A stretch of 38,971 nucleotides of DNA from Bacillota bacterium (GTDB lineage: Bacteria; Bacillota; Clostridia; Oscillospirales; Ruminococcaceae): NCBI GenBank assembly GCA_023431215.1, contig JAEYXR010000112.1, forward strand, positions 1 to 38,971. The letters run 5' to 3'. Below the pieces are notes generated by a model. The model made no database searches. It had not been told where the DNA came from and worked only from the letters and a program-made list of their open reading frames with translations. Positions 7,962 through 16,220 of the stretch are shown here, piece after piece; position 1 is the stretch's first letter; every line of letters starts with the position of its first letter. The translations under genes were made by a program, and so were the position numbers.

Positions 7962-9311
7962 GTGCTGACCGAAATTATTTATCTGGGTATCCTTCTCGTA
8001 GCAATTTGTTTTATTTTTGTTGTATTAAAGCGCCCCATTTACGAAGCTATGTTTTTTGGCTACATTGTAATGATTGCCATAACCAATGAGTGGTCCCATT
8101 TTTTTACTTACATTATTCAAACATCAACAAACACCTTGTTTTACGCCATTGTTGCTTTTTTAGCTGCTGCACAGATATTTGGCAGTACCAAGGTAATTGA
8201 CAAGGTTATTGAAATTGTTCTTTCCTTATTTGGTCGCTTCCGGGGTGGTGCAGGTTATGTTTCTCTCATTGGTTCCACCTTTATGGGGGCACTATCCGGT
8301 TCCGGTGCAGGCAACGTAGCGGCCACTGGTGTTTTTACCATTCCAGCAATGAAAAAATCCGGATTTCCCTCTTACCTGGCAGCCAACGTAGAAATGTCTG
8401 CGTCTACCATGGGCAATATGATTCCTCCCGCTGGTGTTATTACTGCTTCTATTGGTACACTGGCAGCCTTCAGTCCCGACTTTTCTATGTCAGACTTTTG
8501 GATTGTGGTATGGGGCATTGCTATATGGTTTATTATTCAAAGAGCCATTACACTATATATTTTCTGTAAGGTTTATAATGTAAAGCCCATGACCAAGGCA
8601 GAACTTCCAAGATTTGGACTTTCTATGAAGAATGGATGGAAGGCATTGATGCTGGCTGTTGTTATTTTCCTGCCCTTCTTCCTAGACTCCAAATTTAAGA
8701 CCACGTTCTTTACTTCACGCATGGGCAAGGGCGCTGGCAGCATGTCAAGCTGTATTCTGCTTTTAACCCCTGGTCTGGCAGCATTGTATGCCATGCTCAT
8801 TGCACGACGGGACTGCAATGTTTCTCCCAAAGCAATGGCCGACGTCCTTGGGAAATCTCTAAAGAGCATCGTTCCTGTCAGCGCTACTATTTTCTTTGCT
8901 TACTGCATCAGCAACCTTTATACGGCACTGAAAATTGGTGATACCCTTGGAGAATATGTCAGATCCTGGGGGCTTCCTCTGTGGGTATTAGCTTTAATCG
9001 TCCCTCTGTTCTGTGCTTTCCTTGGTATGATTATTCCCGGATCATCACAAGTAGCCATATTTGGTACTGCCATGGTATCCATTATGGCAGGCGCGGGGGC
9101 CAATCCCATTTTGGCAGCAGCTATTCTGCCTGCCATTACCGGTGCCATGGAGGGCATGACTCCTCCTTTGGCTCTGTGCATGTACACTGCTATGGGTATT
9201 GCGGACTCACCTATGAAGGAAACAACAAAGAACTGTTTGATCTGGGTTGCATTACATTATGCCATGTCTGTACTATGCATAATTGGTTTGCTGCCCATAC
9301 TAGGACTTTGA
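7962..9311 (+). CDS. TRAP-type large permease (DctM-like)
   Basis: 449-aa membrane protein with roughly 11-12 helices. The segment ALSGSGAGNVAATGVFTIPA near 107-126, followed by AANVEMSASTMGNMIPPAG, matches the conserved core of TRAP transporter large subunits, closest to the fused-permease type. The second inverted half shows the expected companion motif near 365-385 (PGSSQVAIFGTAMVS, then ATTPPLALCM-like GMTPPLALCM). The start is GTG with AAAAAAGGAGATGAG about 9 nt upstream. No DctP-type receptor is present; the next gene encodes a small membrane protein that may take the place of DctQ. It follows the SSS symporter by 149 bp. Substrate: probably a carboxylate, by family and context. Confidence 0.8.
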   Translation: MLTEIIYLGILLVAICFIFVVLKRPIYEAMFFGYIVMIAITNEWSHFFTYIIQTSTNTLFYAIVAFLAAAQIFGSTKVIDKVIEIVLSLFGRFRGGAGYVSLIGSTFMGALSGSGAGNVAATGVFTIPAMKKSGFPSYLAANVEMSASTMGNMIPPAGVITASIGTLAAFSPDFSMSDFWIVVWGIAIWFIIQRAITLYIFCKVYNVKPMTKAELPRFGLSMKNGWKALMLAVVIFLPFFLDSKFKTTFFTSRMGKGAGSMSSCILLLTPGLAALYAMLIARRDCNVSPKAMADVLGKSLKSIVPVSATIFFAYCISNLYTALKIGDTLGEYVRSWGLPLWVLALIVPLFCAFLGMIIPGSSQVAIFGTAMVSIMAGAGANPILAAAILPAITGAMEGMTPPLALCMYTAMGIADSPMKETTKNCLIWVALHYAMSVLCIIGLLPILGL

Positions 9312-9329
9312 TTTAAGGAGGCAATGAAT

Positions 9330-9647
9330 ATGACCAGAGAAAAATTGGCTAACTTTCTAGAGACCATTTTCGGCTGGGGCATCTATCTTTGCCTGATTGC
9401 CGGTGGGCTATCATTTTTTGGATTTTTAGCCGGCATCCTGATGGGCGGAGGCGAAGGTTCTTCCTCAGAGGCTTTAGCAGTTTTTCTGCAGAAGCAATAC
9501 TTCCCAATTATCATTAAATGCGCTTCTATCACAATCGGTGTGGGGCTTGTTTCCATGTATTTAAAGAAACAAACAGCCCTTTCTCTTGTTAGTGACAAAA
9601 AAGAAGCGGAAGAAGAGCTTGCTGCCATTAAAGAACAAAGTAATTGA
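9330..9647 (+). CDS. Small membrane protein, possible TRAP accessory subunit
   Basis: 105 aa from ATG 9330, which lies 8 nt after AAGGAGG (9315-9321); the in-frame ATG at 9324 would be only 2 nt from that site. Two hydrophobic segments are visible, about residues 10-40 (WGIYLCLIAGGLSFFGFLAG) and 57-78 (FPIIIKCASITIGVGLVSMY), then a charged Lys/Glu-rich tail of about 30 residues. I do not recognise a family. It follows the TRAP-like permease by 18 bp, so it is probably a subunit or stabiliser; DctQ subunits usually have four helices, so identity with DctQ is not supported. Confidence 0.75.
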   Translation: MTREKLANFLETIFGWGIYLCLIAGGLSFFGFLAGILMGGGEGSSSEALAVFLQKQYFPIIIKCASITIGVGLVSMYLKKQTALSLVSDKKEAEEELAAIKEQSN

Positions 9648-9711
9648 TTTTTGCCACATCAGTTTTTGTCTTTGTTTGAACCCCTTAAAACACAATTGCA
9701 GTGCTGTGACC

Positions 9712-9746
9712 AAAACCCCTGACATCAAATCGATGTCAGGGGTTTT
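9712..9746. terminator. Bidirectional terminator closing the transporter operon
   Basis: AAAACCCCTGACATC pairs perfectly with GATGTCAGGGGTTTT around a 5-nt loop. A/T runs on both sides let it serve the plus-strand operon and the convergent CdaR-type gene. Confidence 0.9.
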
Positions 9747-9793
9747 ACATTTATAATATTTAAAATGTCAGGTAGCACTATTTGGTACGTACA

Positions 9794-10933
9794 TCAGCTA
9801 GTACAGCAATAATTTGCAAGGCTATCACCTAATTCTGTAATAAAAAGTGATGCAATGCTAAAGATTGAAGCATACTTTGGTTTTCTGGGATCATACCCTG
9901 TCCTTTCTTCAATTTTTTTTAGCTGATATTGCAGGGTATTGGGATGTAGTATCAGCCGCTTAGCTGCCTTTTTTATTGAGCCGTCCTCCTGATAAAGCAC
10001 GCTGATAATATGATTATTCCATTCTATTTCAGACAGAGAAAAGCCTCCATAGATCTTCTTTATATAACGAACCTTTGCCTCAATGGGTACTTCATTTAAA
10101 ATTAGCTCCAAATTCAAATCATCAAACTGTATCACACGCTTATTTCTTAACCTGAATCCAGTATGTAATGCAATTTTAGCCTTTTCATATTGCTGATGAA
10201 TTTCTGTAAAAGAGTGATAACCGTTGTCTGTTCCTATATATACTTCAATTCCCTGCTTATCTAATTCTGCCACAATCGTATTTGCAAGCTCCAGTATACG
10301 ACTGTCACTGCGCTCGGCAAGTACTGCCACCACCATGTGGGAGGTCAAAAACACATTATCTGCTGCATGGTTGCGCTGCACTAACCTTCGTATCATATCA
10401 ATGATACAAGCATTGTCTTCTTTTATTCTTGAAACAGCAATGATTCTGTATGACTGGGTAATATCTATGCCGTAGGCGCTGCCCTGAGAAATAAATGCAT
10501 CTGTAATGATAGTTTGAGAGCTGCATACCCACGATGTTAAATAACGCTCCTTTGCCAACTGCTCGCTTCGCAGCCGATCCTCCTCGGCACGAGATTGCAG
10601 CATAATCTCGGTCATCTTTTTAATTATTTTTCCATACGACTTTGCCTTATCCAGAGGACCGGTAATACCTACAACACCTATTATTTTTCCATCAATCACT
10701 ATTGGCAAATTGGTGCCGGAGTGTGTGCCCTTATACTGTGTGTCAGATGCAGCAATCAATTCCTCCAGATTGTTCTTTATAATTTTATCTGTAGCTTCAT
10801 GAAAATCACCAACCCGTTCGGGGTCCGAGTTTGCAATAATGATTGCATCACTGCCAACTATATTAATTTTTAGCCCTACCAGCTTGGATAATTCACCTAC
10901 AATTTCTTCCGCATCTTTCTGCAAAATCTTCAT
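9794..10933 (-). CDS. CdaR/SdaR-type sugar-diacid regulator
   Basis: 379-aa transcription factor, usual length. Residues 1-130 match the putative sugar-diacid-recognition domain (AEEIVGELSKLVGLKINIVG, GTHSGTNLPIVIDGKIIGVVGITG). A weakly conserved middle is followed by a PucR-type C-terminal helix-turn-helix near 325-365 (SIKKAAKRLILHPNTLQYQL). I place the start at ATG 10933 because the conserved domain begins there; the frame stays open to a GTG at 10987, 17 nt after the expected transcription start, so the longer form is possible. E. coli CdaR activates genes for galactarate/glucarate use. Here the gene is next to a KdgT-like permease (same strand) and convergent with the transporter operon; it may activate the kdgT/larA-like divergon through TTTTGG elements (inference). 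Confidence 0.88.
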   Translation of the reverse strand: MKILQKDAEEIVGELSKLVGLKINIVGSDAIIIANSDPERVGDFHEATDKIIKNNLEELIAASDTQYKGTHSGTNLPIVIDGKIIGVVGITGPLDKAKSYGKIIKKMTEIMLQSRAEEDRLRSEQLAKERYLTSWVCSSQTIITDAFISQGSAYGIDITQSYRIIAVSRIKEDNACIIDMIRRLVQRNHAADNVFLTSHMVVAVLAERSDSRILELANTIVAELDKQGIEVYIGTDNGYHSFTEIHQQYEKAKIALHTGFRLRNKRVIQFDDLNLELILNEVPIEAKVRYIKKIYGGFSLSEIEWNNHIISVLYQEDGSIKKAAKRLILHPNTLQYQLKKIEERTGYDPRKPKYASIFSIASLFITELGDSLANYCCTS

Positions 10934-11010
10934 AGCCACCGCACTTTCTTCGCCAATTTTTAACTGTCTTTGCAATATTACGGCCACTGTTCTAAATTCT
11001 TCACCATTAT

Positions 11011-11038
11011 ACTATATTTCGAGGGAAATATTTGTCAA
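11011..11038 (-). promoter_or_regulatory. Promoter of the CdaR-type gene
   Basis: On the minus strand, a perfect TTGACA (11038-11033), a 16-nt spacer and TATAGT (11016-11011). The predicted start of transcription is near 11004. Confidence 0.65.
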
Positions 11039-11069
11039 AATTCAAATTATGCAAAACTTCGCAAATAAA

Positions 11070-11093
11070 CGGCAGATCTTAACCGACCTGCCG
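11070..11093 (-). terminator. Probable terminator after the kdgT-like gene
   Basis: CGGCAG...CTGCCG arms (with the adjoining GGTC/GATC also nearly paired) are followed on the minus strand by TTTATTT. It lies between the kdgT-like stop and the CdaR-type promoter. Confidence 0.55.
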
Positions 11094-11125
11094 CCTATTT
11101 ATCTTATGAATCAAATTTAATGAAA

Positions 11126-12154
11126 CTAGAGAGCCGGTTCGACTTCCAAGTTACTTGTACCAGCCAAGGGAACATTGTAATTGATCAGGCCCTTTCTTGC
11201 CTCACGCTTGTAAAGCCAGTCTACGATAAGCGGGACTAAAATAGCTGTAACTACCACTGAAGCAGCAACCTGTACCGTTGCAACTTCTGCGTATGGCAGC
11301 CAGGCCGCATCAATGGCTGCAATGGCTGCAGGTGTAGCAACCGAGTTTCCGGCTGATGTACCTACCGCAAAACCTGCAACGCAAGAATGCCTTTTGGACT
11401 TGGGAACAAGAAACTTATAGATAAGATATGTAGGAATACCTGTAACAACGATTGTCATTAGTCCCAGCAGAATACCGGGGATACCGGCCTTAATCAGTGT
11501 CTGCAAGCTTAACCCTGCGCCTAAGGGGAAGGAGAACATAAAGATAGCAATCATCATGCCAGGCTTTAAAAAGTCACGGATCTTGTCATCCAAATTACCA
11601 AGAATCATACCTAATAAAATTGGAATAATGCAGGCCATAAGATCCTTAAAAGGAATGATAGCAACACCGGCAATGCCCATGAACATCATTTCAAAAAACG
11701 GACCATCATTAGAGGAAATAATCGCTATGGCACCAACGTCAGAATCATCACCATATTTTGCTGCAAGAGCGGTATATAAGCCACCGTTGGAGTTAGACAT
11801 TGCACCAATCATAGCAAGAGGTGTAACCCCTAAAAAAGCAGCTCCAGGGCCTGCAACCTTAGCCAAAACAACACCACATACAACACCGAATGCAACCTTA
11901 CCGGTATTGATAACCATGCCCTTATACAAAGACATACCCGCTGTTTTAAATTGAATTTGAGCACCGCTGCAGAAGAATAAAACTGCAATTAAGCATGACG
12001 CGCCGTTTTTGAATAATGCTGTAGTAAAACCACCTATTTGCAGCCATCCTGGGAAGAAGGTGTTTGATAGTACACCTAACAGCAGTGGGATAACCATTAG
12101 TCCGCCCGGCACCTTATTGATTGTGTCAAGAATAGGAACTTTACCCAATTTCAT
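11126..12154 (-). CDS. kdgT: 2-keto-3-deoxygluconate permease family (KdgT)
   Basis: 342-aa membrane protein with about ten helices, close to KdgT length. The family pattern is clear: VPGGLMVIPLLLGVLSNTFFP at 15-35, GASCLIAVLFFCSGAQI near 51-67, SNSNGGLYTALAAKYGD near 120-137, and a GTSAGNSVATPAAIA-type segment near 267-282. AGGAGGTA lies 7-8 nt before the ATG. KdgT imports 2-keto-3-deoxygluconate, a pectin and uronate breakdown product, by cation symport; family members may carry related sugar acids. It is divergent from the LarA-like gene and upstream of the CdaR-type regulator on the same strand, which supports a sugar-acid uptake role. Confidence 0.92.
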   Translation of the reverse strand: MKLGKVPILDTINKVPGGLMVIPLLLGVLSNTFFPGWLQIGGFTTALFKNGASCLIAVLFFCSGAQIQFKTAGMSLYKGMVINTGKVAFGVVCGVVLAKVAGPGAAFLGVTPLAMIGAMSNSNGGLYTALAAKYGDDSDVGAIAIISSNDGPFFEMMFMGIAGVAIIPFKDLMACIIPILLGMILGNLDDKIRDFLKPGMMIAIFMFSFPLGAGLSLQTLIKAGIPGILLGLMTIVVTGIPTYLIYKFLVPKSKRHSCVAGFAVGTSAGNSVATPAAIAAIDAAWLPYAEVATVQVAASVVVTAILVPLIVDWLYKREARKGLINYNVPLAGTSNLEVEPAL

Positions 12155-12172
12155 AACGCGTACCTCCTAAAA

Positions 12173-12310
12173 TTTTGGTTGCATTAACCACACCCTTATT
12201 ATCACCAATAAACTTCATTTTGGCAAGCAAAAAGTTAATACTTTATTCATTTTTGGTTTACAAACCAAAATAGTACCTATAAAAATTTGGGTACAGCACA
12301 TAATTTTTGG
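12173..12310. promoter_or_regulatory. TTTTGG operator array between kdgT- and larA-like genes
   Basis: A near-perfect palindrome, TTTTGGTTT (12251-12259), two nt, AAACCAAAA (12262-12270), lies at the centre. Further TTTTGG copies are at 12173-12178, 12218-12223 and 12305-12310, with a TTTGG at 12286-12290. The last TTTTGG sits where a -35 box should be, ahead of the TATAAT at 12324. This looks like a binding array for a shared regulator; the neighbouring CdaR-type protein is the best candidate. Confidence 0.5.
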
Positions 12311-12323
12311 TAATTTACTATGA

Positions 12324-12329
12324 TATAAT
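12324..12329 (+). promoter_or_regulatory. -10 box of the larA-like gene
   Basis: A perfect TATAAT, 51 nt ahead of the start codon, without a recognisable -35 (the expected place reads TAATTT). A promoter with a good -10 and no -35 suggests dependence on an activator bound at the adjoining TTTTGG sites. Confidence 0.45.
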
Positions 12330-12380
12330 GACTACAAACAACTTTACATATTAAAATTCTTAGTTTGAGGGATGGTTTTT

Positions 12381-13673
12381 ATGAAGTTAATGCTGCCATA
12401 CGGAAAAGAGTTGCTCCCTTTTCAAATACCTCAGAATCGCCTGCAAGGAGTATTAGTTTCTGAGCTGCATCATTATTCTACATGCAAATCTCAGTTGGAG
12501 CTGGTAGAAGAAGCTCTGGCAAATCCCGTGGACTCTCTTCCCTTGCATCAGCTGGCAAAGGATAAAAAAAATGTTATTTTTATTTGCAGCGATCATACCA
12601 GACCTGTCCCAAGCAAATTAATCGTGCCACTTATGCTAAAGGAAATTCGTAAAGGCAACCCCAATGCGCATGTCACCATTCTTATTGCCACCGGGTGCCA
12701 CCGTGAAATGGAAAAGCAGGAGATTATTAATAAATTTGGCCAAGAGATAGCAGACAACGAAACCATTATTATGCACAACTGTGATACTGCAGAGTTTGTA
12801 AAAATCGGGATTTTACCCAGCGGTGGAGAGTGTCTTATCAATCGTCTGGTCATCGAAGCGGATTTGGTGGTGGCGGAAGGTTTTATTGAGCCCCACTTTT
12901 TTGCAGGATATTCCGGCGGAAGAAAAAGTATTCTCCCCGGTGTAGCTAGCCGTGTTACCGTACTGGGCAATCACTGCTCAGAGTTTATAGCCGATAGTCA
13001 TGCCCGAACAGGAGTTTTGGAGAACAACCCCATACATACCGATATGGTTTGGGCAGCTAGAAAAGCAAACCTGGCCTTTATTGTCAATGTTGTGATTAAC
13101 GAAAAAAAGGAAGCCATTTTTGCAGTTGCCGGTGATGCCATCGCTGCTCATGAAGAAGGGTGTAAATTTTTATCTTCTTTATGCCGGGTGGATGCAAAAC
13201 CTGCAGATATTGTTGTATCTACCAATGGCGGGTATCCCTTGGATCAAAATATTTATCAGTCAGTCAAAGGTATGACCGCTGCTGAAGCCACTGTTAAGCC
13301 TGGCGGTGTTATTATTATGTTATCAAAGTCTGAAGATGGGCATGGCGGTGAAGATTTTTATCATCAAATGGCGGATGAGCCGAATATTGAAAAAACCTTG
13401 CAACTGTTTCTTAATCGTAATCGCAATGAGACTGTGCCAGATCAGTGGCAAACACAAATATTCATTCGGGTGCTTCAAAAGGCAAAGGTTATCTTTATTT
13501 CTGATGCACCAGATGACATGGTGAGAAACCTGCATTTAATCCCTGCACACAGTATTGAAGAAGCAATGAAGATGGCAGAAGAGATTCTGGACAACACGGA
13601 GGCTTCTGTAACAGTAATACCAGACGGTGTTTCTGTTATGGTAATTGAGCAAGGAGGACAAGATAAACCATGA
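12381..13673 (+). CDS. LarA-family nickel-pincer racemase/epimerase
   Basis: 430-aa LarA-family enzyme (DUF2088 family). It has every residue known from Lactiplantibacillus plantarum LarA at matching spacing: the DHTRP motif with Arg74, His107 in ATGCH, His172 with Lys182 ten residues later in HFFAGYSGGRK (the Lys that holds the nickel-pincer cofactor), His198 sixteen residues on, Gln293/Lys296 in QSVK, and Trp356. I use ATG 12381, 9 nt after GAGGG; ATG 12372 is too close to it. LarA racemises lactate, and other family members act on different 2-hydroxy acids, including aldonates. With KdgT, a CdaR-type regulator and RidA next to it, a sugar-acid C2 epimerase is more likely than lactate racemase (inference). 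The cofactor-making genes larB, larC and larE are not in the window. Confidence 0.87.
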   Translation: MKLMLPYGKELLPFQIPQNRLQGVLVSELHHYSTCKSQLELVEEALANPVDSLPLHQLAKDKKNVIFICSDHTRPVPSKLIVPLMLKEIRKGNPNAHVTILIATGCHREMEKQEIINKFGQEIADNETIIMHNCDTAEFVKIGILPSGGECLINRLVIEADLVVAEGFIEPHFFAGYSGGRKSILPGVASRVTVLGNHCSEFIADSHARTGVLENNPIHTDMVWAARKANLAFIVNVVINEKKEAIFAVAGDAIAAHEEGCKFLSSLCRVDAKPADIVVSTNGGYPLDQNIYQSVKGMTAAEATVKPGGVIIMLSKSEDGHGGEDFYHQMADEPNIEKTLQLFLNRNRNETVPDQWQTQIFIRVLQKAKVIFISDAPDDMVRNLHLIPAHSIEEAMKMAEEILDNTEASVTVIPDGVSVMVIEQGGQDKP

Positions 13674-14056
13674 GTGTAAAAACGAATATAAAAGTTGACG
13701 CCTTGCCAAAAGCTGTTGGCCCTTATCAACAAGCGATAGAATATGGCGGCTTAATCTATACCTCGGCACAACTGCCAATAGACCCTATAACCAATGAGCT
13801 TATTGTGGGTGATATTGCCGCACAGACAAAAAGGGCAATGGAAAACCTAAAAACACTCCTAGAGGGCTGTGGCTCTTCAATGGAAAAACTTTTGGTTTGC
13901 AGATTGTATGTAACGGATATGAGCCTTTTTTCTGTTGTCAATCAAGAATATGCAAAGTTTTTTATGGCAATAGACCCACCTGCACGTATTTGCGTAGAAG
14001 TATCAGGGCTTGCCAAAGGAGCGGCTATTGAGGTTGAGGCAACTGCCTATTGTTAA
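13670..14056 (+). CDS. RidA family enamine/imine deaminase
   Basis: 128 aa, the normal RidA (YjgF/UK114) length. It begins with the family KAVGPYQQAIEYGGLIYTSA-type stretch (LPKAVGPYQQAI at 12-23), has IAAQTKRAMENLKTLLEGCG near 49-68, and ends with PPARICVEVSGLAKGAAIEV, which carries the Arg that binds carboxylates. RidA hydrolyses reactive 2-aminoacrylate-type enamines formed by PLP enzymes. Its ATG overlaps the LarA-like stop by 4 nt (ATGA), with AAGGAGGA upstream, so it is translationally coupled to the racemase. The coupling suggests that the product or a by-product of the pathway is an enamine or imine, or that this RidA acts on a keto-acid intermediate (inference). Confidence 0.93.
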   Translation: MSVKTNIKVDALPKAVGPYQQAIEYGGLIYTSAQLPIDPITNELIVGDIAAQTKRAMENLKTLLEGCGSSMEKLLVCRLYVTDMSLFSVVNQEYAKFFMAIDPPARICVEVSGLAKGAAIEVEATAYC

Positions 14057-14194
14057 TTATAGTAAGCTGTTTTTCTTAATAAAAATATTGTTAAGAGAAT
14101 AAATACTGTATAAATAAAATTTAATATCAAATGGAAACCTTTTGTCTCCTTTTGGCATATAATTTGATGAAACTATGATTAGGGGGCGGAGGTT

Positions 14195-14356
14195 ATGCAT
14201 AGCAAAAGATACCATGATGCACAAAGAGAATTTTGGAACTGTATCGTTTTATCACCTTTCTGCTTTGGCGTATCTCTGGTGCTTGCCTTTACCGAATGGC
14301 GACCAATTATGAAAGCCGAACTAAAAAAGGAAGCAGCCCTAAAAAAGCCACATTAA
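14195..14356 (+). CDS. 53-aa single-helix membrane protein
   Basis: A short reading frame opening MHSKRYHDAQREFW, with one hydrophobic segment (CIVLSPFCFGVSLVLAF, about 16-32) and a Lys-rich end (KAELKKEAALKKPH). The leader AGGGGGCGGAGG is strong, though only 2 nt from the ATG. A TATAAT lies about 40 nt upstream (14156-14161 area). The stop codon overlaps the left arm of the terminator. The good leader, membrane topology and tight terminator all support a real gene. No family recognised. Confidence 0.6.
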   Translation: MHSKRYHDAQREFWNCIVLSPFCFGVSLVLAFTEWRPIMKAELKKEAALKKPH

Positions 14357-14384
14357 AATACGCCCCATAACCGGGGCGTATTTT
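14355..14384. terminator. Bidirectional terminator
   Basis: AAAATACGCCCC (14355-14366) pairs with GGGGCGTATTTT (14373-14384) over a 6-nt loop. It separates the 53-aa gene from the convergent phosphatase gene. Confidence 0.85.
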
Positions 14385-14388
14385 AATG

Positions 14389-15075
14389 CTATTTTACAAG
14401 GCAGCAAAGAAATGTTGCGTTATCAGAATCACGCTGCAATCTTGATTCCAGCCGCAGTGCCAAACGCCGACACCAGTCTTCTGCACTGATTGACTGTGCC
14501 AAATCCTCTTTCATTTCCGTTTCCAGAACGAGCTCCCATAAACCATCCGAACAAAGCAAAACAGCGTCATCTTTGTAAAGCTTCATTTTTTTCGTCAAAA
14601 ATGGCTTTAGCTGTTTTTTGGCACCCACCGCCGCCAGAAGTCTGTTTCTATCCGGGCTGGTACGTATTTGTTCAGCCTTAAGCTTCCCCAAATGAACCCG
14701 CATTTGAGACACCGAATCATCCGGTGATTGAAATATAATGTTGCCTTTTCTAAAAAGGTATACGCGGGTATCCCCCACTGTAGCACTTTGAAATTGGTTG
14801 TGCCTAATGTATACAGCAGCAAGGGTTGTAAGCGGACCGTTAAGCTCCAGTACCTGCTTATTGGCTGCAGCAAAGTCACAAATTGGAGAAAAGCTTGGAA
14901 ATCTTCTCATCAAAATATCTACACAACTACGTGATGCGGCTTCTCCATTGCCATGTCCGCCGAGTCCGTCCGCCACTACCATCATACCGCTTTCACCATC
15001 AAAACGATAATTGGCATCATCCTCATTTACAGACCGGCCACCCGCAGTTGTATATAAATGGCAATCATATGTCAT
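14389..15075 (-). CDS. PP2C-family serine/threonine phosphatase
   Basis: 228-aa PPM/PP2C phosphatase, compact as for PrpC/Stp types. The metal-binding motifs are intact: SVNEDD near 15-20, VVADGLGGHGNGEAAS near 33-48, LLCSDGLWELV near 172-182 and RDSDNAT near the C terminus. AAGGTGG lies 9-10 nt before ATG 15075; the frame continues to 15117 but those extra residues are not conserved. In Firmicutes such enzymes usually pair with a PASTA kinase and are near prpC-pknB; no kinase gene is visible here, so this is a stand-alone phosphatase whose partner is elsewhere. It is convergent with the 53-aa gene. Confidence 0.92.
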   Translation of the reverse strand: MTYDCHLYTTAGGRSVNEDDANYRFDGESGMMVVADGLGGHGNGEAASRSCVDILMRRFPSFSPICDFAAANKQVLELNGPLTTLAAVYIRHNQFQSATVGDTRVYLFRKGNIIFQSPDDSVSQMRVHLGKLKAEQIRTSPDRNRLLAAVGAKKQLKPFLTKKMKLYKDDAVLLCSDGLWELVLETEMKEDLAQSISAEDWCRRLALRLESRLQRDSDNATFLCCLVK

Positions 15076-15422
15076 AAACAGTAACCACCTTATAGGAATG
15101 ATCTTATTTTCAATCAATACTTCTGCATCATTGCTTTTAAAAACAGTTTGTTTCTAGTTTATTCTTTTTTTATTGCCTATGTTACCGTCATAGTTTTTCA
15201 AATAGTATTTGTATCATTCTTCAAAAATAAAGTAAATCTATTATGAACTATGCAATCAAGGGGACGAATAGTTTATCTCTTTTAGGCAGCTCCTATAAAA
15301 TACATATTATTTACATTCCTTCGCCTTTTCTTTTATGATAACGCTTGTTATACTAAAGTAAGGTATGGTACGGTAGCTATGGTTTACTATGTACCTTATA
15401 ATGTTCAGATTGGAGCAACTTG
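15076..15422. other. Spacer between phosphatase and GNAT genes
   Basis: An AT-rich divergent spacer without a gene. On the plus strand there is an extended -10, TG-t-TATACT (15349-15354), then a 7-bp inverted repeat TAAGGTA (15359-15365)/TACCTTA (15392-15398) and a GGAG before the GNAT start. The repeat would lie in the 5' leader. Confidence 0.45.
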
Positions 15423-16208
15423 ATGAAAATAGTACAATTTAGTGATAACTCTCTTTCATCCATCCGCCCTCTGTTTGAAGGATGGCAAGAAACTCTGATA
15501 TGGTCATGTCTTCAAGGAGTAATGGGTACTGCATGGGCAGAATACACAGCATTTCCAGACTCAGCGCTGATTGTAAACGCCGATTTTTGCTTTTTCGCCG
15601 GAAAGCCCTGCAAGGAATTGCTTCGCTTTCACTTACCTTATTCTCACACCGATTTTGTTATTTTAGTACCAAAGGACAAGCTTTGGGCCGACCTTATAGA
15701 AGAAACTTTTGGCAATACAGTTAAAAAAGCAAAACGCTATGCATTTAAAAAAGAGCCCGAAGTCTTTGACGTGCAAAAACTTCAAGCCCTTGCCACTGTC
15801 CCCAAGGAATACCAGATAACGTTTATTGATGAAAATCTTTATTATCAGGCTTTGGCGCATTCCTGGTCACAAGATCTGTGCTCTCAGTATAAGGATTACG
15901 AGGATTACGCTGCAAGAGGGCTTGGGGTAGGTGCTTTGAAAAATGGGGTTCTGGTCGCGGGTGCCTCTTCCTACACGGTATATGATGGCGGTATTGAGAT
16001 AGAAATAGATACTCAAATTGACCACCGAAGAAAAGGGCTGGCAACGGCATGTGGTTCCAGGCTGATACTGGAGTGTTTATCACGAGGTCTGTATCCCAGC
16101 TGGGATGCCCACAATCTTTGGTCGGTAGCGTTGGCCCAAAAATTGGGATACCATTTAGATTATGAATACATTATTTATGAATTTTATCCCAATCAAAGTA
16201 AAATATAG
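15423..16208 (+). CDS. GNAT-family N-acetyltransferase
   Basis: 261 aa. The C-terminal half reads as a GNAT fold of the PF12746-like type: GVLVAGASSYTVYDGGIEIE, then the acetyl-CoA loop TQIDHRRKGLATACGSRLI near 198-216, and the closing WDAHNLWSVALAQKLGYHLD. The N-terminal 120 residues are family-specific and carry several aromatic and cysteine residues. ATG 15423 follows a GGAG by 8-9 nt; an in-frame TTG directly before it (15420) is less likely. It is monocistronic, closed by a strong terminator. The substrate is unknown. Confidence 0.88.
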   Translation: MKIVQFSDNSLSSIRPLFEGWQETLIWSCLQGVMGTAWAEYTAFPDSALIVNADFCFFAGKPCKELLRFHLPYSHTDFVILVPKDKLWADLIEETFGNTVKKAKRYAFKKEPEVFDVQKLQALATVPKEYQITFIDENLYYQALAHSWSQDLCSQYKDYEDYAARGLGVGALKNGVLVAGASSYTVYDGGIEIEIDTQIDHRRKGLATACGSRLILECLSRGLYPSWDAHNLWSVALAQKLGYHLDYEYIIYEFYPNQSKI

Positions 16209-16220
16209 TTTTTACAAAAT

